The notes under the pieces: model-generated
Seen by the model: only the letters and a program-made list of their open reading frames with translations
Databases searched by the model: none
What the model was told of the DNA's origin: nothing
DNA from: Fimbriiglobus sp.
GTDB lineage: Bacteria; Planctomycetota; Planctomycetia; Gemmatales; Gemmataceae
Assembly: GCA_025351325.1 (NCBI GenBank)
Contig: JANXWE010000177.1
Span: 1-39,054 of the forward strand
Direction of reading: 5' to 3'
Length of the DNA: 39,054 nucleotides
Position numbers and translations under genes: made by a program
In this document: in pieces, positions 34,147 through 39,054 of the stretch
Layout: the number at the start of each line of letters is the position of its first letter
How positions within the stretch are numbered: the stretch's first letter is position 1

Positions 34147-34201
34147 CCAGCGTGAGCTGCCGGATTCTGTAAGCGTAAAAGAATCCGGCAGCTCACGCTG
34201 G
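34147..34201. repeat. 22-bp perfect hairpin overlapping the symporter stop
   Basis: The left arm 34147-34168 (core GTGAGCTGCCGGATTCT) pairs perfectly with 34180-34201 around an 11-base loop. The symporter's stop codon (34193-34195) lies in the right arm, so its last residues are encoded by the repeat. It could terminate or protect that transcript. The left direct-repeat region near 32880 has a weaker GTGAGCTGC copy, suggesting a dispersed family. Confidence 0.8.
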
Positions 34202-35941
34202 ACCGGATCGCCACGTCCTCCCACTGACCAGCGACACCAGTACCAGCACAGCGAAACTCAGCGGGATCGTCACGATGCCCGGCTGGCTGAACGGCACCGG
34301 CGACTGCTCCGCCGGCAGGCCGTACACGTCTTTGAAGGTATCGCCACTGAGCAAAATCCACGCCAGCGACGTGAGCATCCCCACCACGATCGAGGCGATG
34401 ATTCCCGTTGCGGTGGTGCGCTTCCAGAAGAGCAACATCACCAGCGCCGGCAGGTTGGCCGACGCCGCGACGCTGAAGGCCCAGCCGACCAAGAAGTTCA
34501 CGTTCATCTTTTCGAAGACGATGCCGAGTACGACCGCGATCAGGCCGACGCCGATGGAGGCGAACTTGCCGATGCGTACCTTGGCACCGTCGGTGAGAGT
34601 CATTTTCAGCGTGCCCCCGAGCAAGTCGTGGACGATGGCCCCGCTGGCCGCGACGATCAATCCGCTCACGGTGCCCAGCACGGTGGTGAAGGCCACCGCC
34701 GAGATCAGGGCGAACGGCCAGGTACCGAAGCTCTTGGCGAGCAGCGGTGCGGCCATGTTGGAGTTGGTGACATCGAGCATACCGCCGGTCATGGCACCCA
34801 AGCCGAGGAAGAGTGTGAGAATGTAGAATCCGCCGATGGTAGCGATACCGACGACGGTGCTTTTCCGCGCTGCTGCGGCGTCCTTGACCGTGTAATAGCG
34901 AATCAAAATGTGCGGCAAGCTGGCGGTACCGCAGAAGAGGGCCAGCATCAGCGAAACGAAGTTCAATTTTGCCGGCAGCGAGTCCCCTTGAATGCCCTTG
35001 AAGGTCGGGCTGTTCCCCGGTCGCAAGACGTCGGCTCCGGCGGTCGGTTTCGGGGTGTAAGTCGTCGTCTTGGTACCGTCGTCGGCGGTGGTGGTTTTCG
35101 CAGTCCAGAGTACGACTTCACTGTCACGCAGGGCGCCCAGAAACTCGACCGGGTTCAGCGGGCCTGTTTCCGATTGGCCCCCCGGCAACTTCGAGATGTG
35201 CCCGACGGGCCGCAAGTCGGTTTCCCCTTCGCCCCGGCCCTGCGGTAGGCCATTCACCAGTTTGGTGCCGTCGGGTTGGATAGTCACCGTCTGCGGTAGC
35301 AAACTTTCAGCACTGGCGTCGGCTTTGAAGCCACGTTGCAGAATCAACACTGTCAACCCGGCGGCGAACAGGACCAGCAACCCCCCTTTGATAAACTGCA
35401 CCCAAGTCGTGCTGGCCATCCCCGCCGTGGCGACAATGAGGGTGACGACCGCCCCGACGATGCAGACCCCGGCCCAGTGCGGGAAGCCGAGTAACGGGCG
35501 AATCAGCACCCCGGCGCCGACCATTTGGGGGATCAGGTAGAAGACGCTGACTACCAGCGTGCTGATGGCCGCCGCGAGCTTGATCCCCCGTGAGTTGAAG
35601 GCTTTATCGAGAGCATCGGCAAAGGTGTATTTGCCGAGCCGTTTGAGCGGTTCGGCGATCACCAGCAGTGCCACGACCCAACCACCGAGGTAACCGATGG
35701 AGTACAGAAACCCATCGTAGCCGTAGACGGAAATCATGCCGCAGATGCCGAGGAACGACGCCGCCGAGAGGTAATCGCCAGCGAAGGCCACGCCGTTGAC
35801 AAACCACGGCACGCCGCCCCCGGCCGTGTAGTAACCGGCGGCGCTGCGCGTTTTGCGACCGAGGTAGAAGCTGAGGGCGAGTGTGAACAGCACGAAAGTC
35901 AGGAAGACGATCACGGCGAGCGTCGAAGGGTCGTGGATCAT
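34193..35941 (-). CDS. Sodium:solute symporter (ActP-like)
   Basis: This 582-residue SSS-family transporter has about 13 membrane helices, probably a monocarboxylate/acetate:Na+ symporter. Family segments are YYTAGGGVPWFVNGVAFAGD, YLSAASFLGICGMI, GYLGGWVVALLVIAEPLKRLGKYTFAD and LPHILIRYYTVKDAAAARKS. An extra hydrophilic insertion of roughly 100 residues (about 240-345, with a Thr-rich part TTTADDGTKTTTYTPKP) separates two membrane blocks. It overlaps the DUF485 gene by four bases (ATGA), matching the yjcH-actP arrangement of E. coli. Acetate is the likely substrate by analogy only. Confidence 0.88.
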   Translation of the reverse strand: MIHDPSTLAVIVFLTFVLFTLALSFYLGRKTRSAAGYYTAGGGVPWFVNGVAFAGDYLSAASFLGICGMISVYGYDGFLYSIGYLGGWVVALLVIAEPLKRLGKYTFADALDKAFNSRGIKLAAAISTLVVSVFYLIPQMVGAGVLIRPLLGFPHWAGVCIVGAVVTLIVATAGMASTTWVQFIKGGLLVLFAAGLTVLILQRGFKADASAESLLPQTVTIQPDGTKLVNGLPQGRGEGETDLRPVGHISKLPGGQSETGPLNPVEFLGALRDSEVVLWTAKTTTADDGTKTTTYTPKPTAGADVLRPGNSPTFKGIQGDSLPAKLNFVSLMLALFCGTASLPHILIRYYTVKDAAAARKSTVVGIATIGGFYILTLFLGLGAMTGGMLDVTNSNMAAPLLAKSFGTWPFALISAVAFTTVLGTVSGLIVAASGAIVHDLLGGTLKMTLTDGAKVRIGKFASIGVGLIAVVLGIVFEKMNVNFLVGWAFSVAASANLPALVMLLFWKRTTATGIIASIVVGMLTSLAWILLSGDTFKDVYGLPAEQSPVPFSQPGIVTIPLSFAVLVLVSLVSGRTWRSGPA

Positions 35942-36213
35942 CGCGCTGCTCCGTGCGGCTTGCGGCACAGGTACGCGTACACCAGAGCCAGAATCGCCGC
36001 ACCTAGGATCAGTGCGAACCCACTCACGACGGCCACATTCAAGCCGCCGGCCAGCACCGTGTCCATCACAGACGGTGCGAAAGCATTGACCGAAACGAAG
36101 CCGAGATAGAACGCCAAATAGACCCAAAAGAGTCGCAAGCCGACCCGAGCGTTGCGCTGTTCGGTACCGGGGTCGCGGGGTTCTTCCGCAACGGCAATGT
36201 GATGGGAGGGCAT
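35938..36213 (-). CDS. DUF485 family membrane protein
   Basis: This 91-residue protein has two membrane helices (LFWVYLAFYLGFVSVNAF and VAVVSGFALILGAAILALVYAYL), the usual DUF485 (YjcH) layout. Such proteins accompany ActP-type symporters, and the ATGA overlap with the downstream symporter supports coupled synthesis. The N-terminal 25 residues are hydrophilic. The 252-base spacer to the divergent oxidoreductase gene must contain its promoter. Confidence 0.88.
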   Translation of the reverse strand: MPSHHIAVAEEPRDPGTEQRNARVGLRLFWVYLAFYLGFVSVNAFAPSVMDTVLAGGLNVAVVSGFALILGAAILALVYAYLCRKPHGAAR

Positions 36214-36465
36214 CGTATTCGGTCATCCATCCGGATGGGGAGGTAGAGAGAAGACGATACCGAACGGCTCGCACGAAAACAACCGACTACCACGTTGCAG
36301 TGTTTGAATAGCCCCTGGCCTTTTTCTGGTCGTACCTCGACAGAGTCACCCGGGCGCCCTACCGGCGCGGCTCTGGGGAAATAGGATAATTGTGTGTGGC
36401 TCTCCCGCGTGGTTGCGACCCGCTCACCCCCCACACTTTATCCTCCGTCGTTCGCCGAGGTTCCG

Positions 36466-38412
36466 ATGACCCCTCCTGCCGGGCTTGATGCCCCGCCGCT
36501 CGCCCCGTCCGCCAACGGCAAACATACCTACCAAGAAGTCGAGAGCATCACGATCCGCTTCGCCGGCGACTCCGGCGACGGCATGCAGCTCGCCGGGACG
36601 CAGTTCACGAACACGTCGGCTCTCGTCGGCAACGACATCGCCACGTTCCCCGACTTCCCCGCCGAAATCCGCGCCCCCGCCGGTACCCTCGCCGGTGTCT
36701 CCGGGTACCAGCTGCACTTCAGCAGTACCCGTATTTACACCCCCGGCGACGTGCTCGACGCCCTCGTCGTCATGAATCCGGCCGCCCTCAAGACCAACCT
36801 GCGCGACCTGAAAAAAGGCGGCATTCTTGTCATCAATACCGACGCATTCGGCCAGAACGACCTCGACAAAGCCAAGTACAAAGTGAACCCGCTCGACGAT
36901 GGTTCCCTCACCGGCTATCGTCAGATTCGGGTGTCGGTTTCCAAGCTCACCCGCGAAGCGGTGAAGGAATGCGGGCTGTCGCCACGGGAACAAGACCGCT
37001 GCAAGAACTTCTTCGCTCTGGGCCTCGTGTACTGGATGTACGAGCGGCCGCTGGAAGCCACCATCAAGTGGATCAAAGAAAAGTTCGGCCGCAAAGCGGA
37101 ACTCATGCCGGTGATGGACGCGAACACCCGGGCACTGAAGGCGGGGTACAACTACGGCGACACCGTCGAAGTGATGCCGGTGCAGTACACCGTCGGCAAG
37201 GCGAAAATTGAACCGGGCGTCTACCGGAAGATCACCGGCAACGAGGCCATCGCCATCGGACTGGTCGCGGCGGCCCACAGTGCGAATAAGACGCTCGTTT
37301 ATTCGGGTTACCCGATTACCCCGGCCAGTTCTGTCCTCGAAGATCTGTGCAGCGTCGAGATGCGCCGCCACGGGGTCAAGACCCTTCAAGCCGAGGACGA
37401 AATCGCCGCTTGCGGAATCGCCATCGGCGCCAGTTTCGGCGGGGCCATCGGCGTCACGGGTACCAGCGGTCCCGGCATCTGCTTGAAGTCCGAAGCCATC
37501 GGCTTGGCCGTGATGACGGAACTCCCGCTCGTGATCATCGACGTGCAACGCGGTGGGCCGAGCACCGGTTTGCCGACCAAAACCGAGCAGGCCGACCTGC
37601 TCCAAGCGATGTTCGGCCGCAACGGCGAAAGCCCCGTGGCCATCATCGCCCCGCAATCGCCGGTCGATTGTTTCGACATCGCTTACGAGGCGGTGCGGAT
37701 CGCCACGCAGTTCATGTGCCCCGTCTTCCTGCTGTCCGACGGCTATTTGGCGAACGGGTCCGAGCCGTGGAAGCTGCCCGATTCTGCGACACTGCCGAAG
37801 ATTGAGATCACCCACCCCACCGGCCCGAACAGCGATGGCTGGAACGGCCCCGGCCACGAGGTCGGCGAAGGTGCGGCGAGCAAGTACCTGCCGTACAAAC
37901 GAGACCAGCATTTGTCGCGGCCTTGGGCCATCCCCGGTACGCCCGGCCTCGAGCACCGCATCGGTGGTATCGAGAAGCAAGATGTGACCGGGAACATCAA
38001 TTATGAACCGGCGAACCACGAGCACATGGTTCACACCCGATGGCAGAAGATCGAGAACATCGCCCTGACGATCCCCGATCTCGAAGTCACCGGCCCGGAC
38101 AACGCGGAACTGCTCCTCATCGGTTGGGGTGGCACGTTCGGGAGCATTTTCACGGCGGTCGAGCGGGCCCAGCGCAAAGGGTTGAAGGTGGCGAGTGCCC
38201 ACCTGCGGTATTTGAACCCGATGCCGAAGAACACCGAGGCCGTGCTGAAACGGTTCAAGAAGGTACTCGTACCAGAATTGAATACCGGGCAGTTGTGCTG
38301 GCTGCTGCGTGCCAAGTATTTGGTGGACGCCAAGGGGTTGAACAAAGTGCAGGGGCGTCCTTTCTTGATCAGCGAGATCGAAGAAGGAATTGTGCAGGCG
38401 TTGAAGGGATAG
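36466..38412 (+). CDS. korA: 2-oxoacid:acceptor oxidoreductase, alpha subunit (gamma-alpha fusion)
   Basis: This 648-residue subunit is of the 2-oxoglutarate:ferredoxin oxidoreductase type. The N-terminal gamma domain (about 28-200) shows RFAGDSGDGMQLAGTQF and FPDFPAEIRAPAGTLAGVSG. The alpha domain follows: SGYPITPASSVLEDLCSVE, EDEIAACGIAIGASFGGAIGVTGTSGPG and VQRGGPSTGLPTKTEQADL. A transketolase-C-like end follows (LLIGWGGTFGSIFTAVE). GAGG five bases before ATG 36466 fixes the start. The thiamine-diphosphate-binding beta subunit (korB), normally next, is not downstream here: the next ORFs are on the other strand. Confidence 0.92.
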   Translation: MTPPAGLDAPPLAPSANGKHTYQEVESITIRFAGDSGDGMQLAGTQFTNTSALVGNDIATFPDFPAEIRAPAGTLAGVSGYQLHFSSTRIYTPGDVLDALVVMNPAALKTNLRDLKKGGILVINTDAFGQNDLDKAKYKVNPLDDGSLTGYRQIRVSVSKLTREAVKECGLSPREQDRCKNFFALGLVYWMYERPLEATIKWIKEKFGRKAELMPVMDANTRALKAGYNYGDTVEVMPVQYTVGKAKIEPGVYRKITGNEAIAIGLVAAAHSANKTLVYSGYPITPASSVLEDLCSVEMRRHGVKTLQAEDEIAACGIAIGASFGGAIGVTGTSGPGICLKSEAIGLAVMTELPLVIIDVQRGGPSTGLPTKTEQADLLQAMFGRNGESPVAIIAPQSPVDCFDIAYEAVRIATQFMCPVFLLSDGYLANGSEPWKLPDSATLPKIEITHPTGPNSDGWNGPGHEVGEGAASKYLPYKRDQHLSRPWAIPGTPGLEHRIGGIEKQDVTGNINYEPANHEHMVHTRWQKIENIALTIPDLEVTGPDNAELLLIGWGGTFGSIFTAVERAQRKGLKVASAHLRYLNPMPKNTEAVLKRFKKVLVPELNTGQLCWLLRAKYLVDAKGLNKVQGRPFLISEIEEGIVQALKG

Positions 38413-38419
38413 CCCATCA

Positions 38420-38623
38420 TTACCCCGAGGTCCAGAGGATTTCCGCGCTCTGCGGCAGGTTCACCGGTCGCAGAGCCAACGGTGCGCCCATGGGGTTCGA
38501 TTCTGCCTGTGTAAATTGTCGGGAACAAGTGCATTCTAGTTGGTAGTCGCCACACTCCTCGGTTTCCAATGCCCAACGGATGGGATCAAGAAATGCGGTA
38601 CTGGAGTAGATTAAAACTTTCAC
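38420..38623 (-). CDS. Small hypothetical protein
   Basis: This 67-residue reading frame starts with GTG at 38623, inside the stop of the upstream 39-residue ORF (GTGA overlap). It begins KVLIYSSTAFLDPIRWALE and contains three Cys in ECGDYQLECTCSRQF, then a Pro-rich end. No family recognised and no clear Shine-Dalgarno of its own; coupling to the upstream ORF would explain that. It lies seven bases after the korA stop, convergent. Confidence 0.4.
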   Translation of the reverse strand: MKVLIYSSTAFLDPIRWALETEECGDYQLECTCSRQFTQAESNPMGAPLALRPVNLPQSAEILWTSG

Positions 38624-38739
38624 AATAGGGAATTCTTGTCGCCTTCTTGAGTTTCCACGTCCGAGTCACAGCCTATTTGCACCCGCCGGATCAAACCAAA
38701 ATTGGGATTGGCCAGCTTGATCGTGTAGGATAGCGGCAT
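38620..38739 (-). CDS. Very small ORF upstream of the 67-residue protein
   Basis: This 39-residue ORF (MPLSYTIKLANPNFGLIRRV then an acidic tail) overlaps the following gene by GTGA. Its ATG overlaps by two bases the ATG of the nucleotidyltransferase-like gene on the other strand, leaving no room for a promoter outside that gene. The overlap pattern favours a real two-gene unit; the missing promoter space argues against it. Confidence 0.3.
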   Translation of the reverse strand: MPLSYTIKLANPNFGLIRRVQIGCDSDVETQEGDKNSLL

Positions 38740-39054
38740 GATTGCTTTCGGCCCTGAAGTTTGGGATAGAATGGTGTCCGCCGTGGAAGCAGTCCGAGAC
38801 CGATTGCGTCGATCCACAGCCGCACTCGAAGCGGCCGGCATCGACTATGCTGTCATCGGCGGCAATGCCGTTGCGGCCTGGGTAGCCCGGATCGACCCCG
38901 CCGCGGTGCGGAATACCCAAGACGTACACATCCTGCTGAGGCGGGAAGACATGCCCGCCGCCAAAGTGGCCATGGAAGCGGTCGGCTTCGTCTACCGCCA
39001 TGCGGCGAGCATCGTCATGTTCCTGGACGGGCCGAGCAAGAAAGCCCGCGACGC
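38738..39054 (+). CDS. Nucleotidyltransferase-like protein, 3' end beyond window
   Basis: The reading frame is open to the window end (105 codons seen). The ATG at 38738 has AGGA seven bases upstream. After a helical start (EVWDRMVSAVEAVRDRLRRS) comes AGIDYAVIGGNAVAAWVARI and VRNTQDVHILLRREDMPAAK, then VGFVYRHAASIVMFLDGP. The Gly-Gly turn and the acidic strand match minimal nucleotidyltransferase (pol-beta-like) proteins. Relatives usually read DVDIL at the metal site; here it is DVHIL. Whether it pairs with an antitoxin or HEPN partner cannot be seen. Confidence 0.7.
   Translation, partial: MIAFGPEVWDRMVSAVEAVRDRLRRSTAALEAAGIDYAVIGGNAVAAWVARIDPAAVRNTQDVHILLRREDMPAAKVAMEAVGFVYRHAASIVMFLDGPSKKARD

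Noticed and set aside
33955-34224. N-terminal extension of the minus-strand ORF ending at 33262
   Set aside because: It reads through the 22-bp hairpin repeat, the 29-bp direct repeat and a gene relic in another frame; the residues lack protein character.
36424-38202. 592-residue minus-strand ORF across korA
   Set aside because: Antisense shadow of a gene with clear family motifs; no motif of its own.

Overview
The window looks like chromosomal DNA of a planctomycete, most likely a Gemmata-type member (inference). The evidence is a high-GC genome with a DUF1501 protein with a twin-arginine start, a DUF1559-like protein, a DUF3467 protein, an EF-hand secreted protein, a Ser/Thr kinase with a C-terminal membrane anchor, and many short GC-rich palindromic intergenic repeats. 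Most genes are housekeeping or metabolic. They sit in short runs on both strands rather than in one long operon.

Layout: the window opens with the 3' part of a tRNA-Lys(UUU). Next come rpsU with a terminator and two small proteins of unknown function (0-1.5 kb). A nitrogen module follows: an ammonium transporter with an unusual C-terminal soluble domain plus a P-II protein (2.1-4.4 kb). Then come nhaA, a secreted TPR protein, a coiled-coil protein and a PfkB-family sugar kinase (4.4-9.5 kb). A dispersed palindromic repeat separates these from a small conserved protein and the rpsO-pnp pair (9.6-13 kb). The next block is csrA, an EF-hand protein, a membrane-anchored Ser/Thr kinase, a large inverted repeat, a DUF3467 protein and a DUF1501 protein (13.4-18.7 kb). 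A plus-strand run holds glgC, a DUF1559-like protein and cdd, facing bpt tail to tail (18.8-22.9 kb). The next plus-strand series is hldD, a deoxyhypusine-synthase-like protein, a tandem U32 protein, a second copy of the palindromic repeat, dxr, a very long rseP-type protease and an MFS transporter (23-32.8 kb).

The only clearly accessory stretch is about 32.8-34.2 kb. It carries two unrecognised minus-strand ORFs and an apparent relic of the C-terminus of a TIGR01777-type SDR protein, and is bounded by two diverged copies of a 29-bp direct repeat. Beyond it lie a DUF485/SSS symporter pair, a 2-oxoacid:acceptor oxidoreductase alpha subunit with no beta subunit beside it, two tiny coupled ORFs, and a truncated nucleotidyltransferase-like gene running off the right end.

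I see no prophage, insertion sequence, CRISPR array or recognisable defence operon. The most unusual signals are: the Amt C-terminal domain beside a P-II protein lacking the uridylylation tyrosine; the U32 protein with a cysteine set in each half; the deoxyhypusine-synthase-like gene coupled to hldD; the palindromic repeat families, one with a compensatory base-pair change between copies; and the repeat-bounded accessory stretch. All functional calls come from reading motifs by eye; no database search was run.
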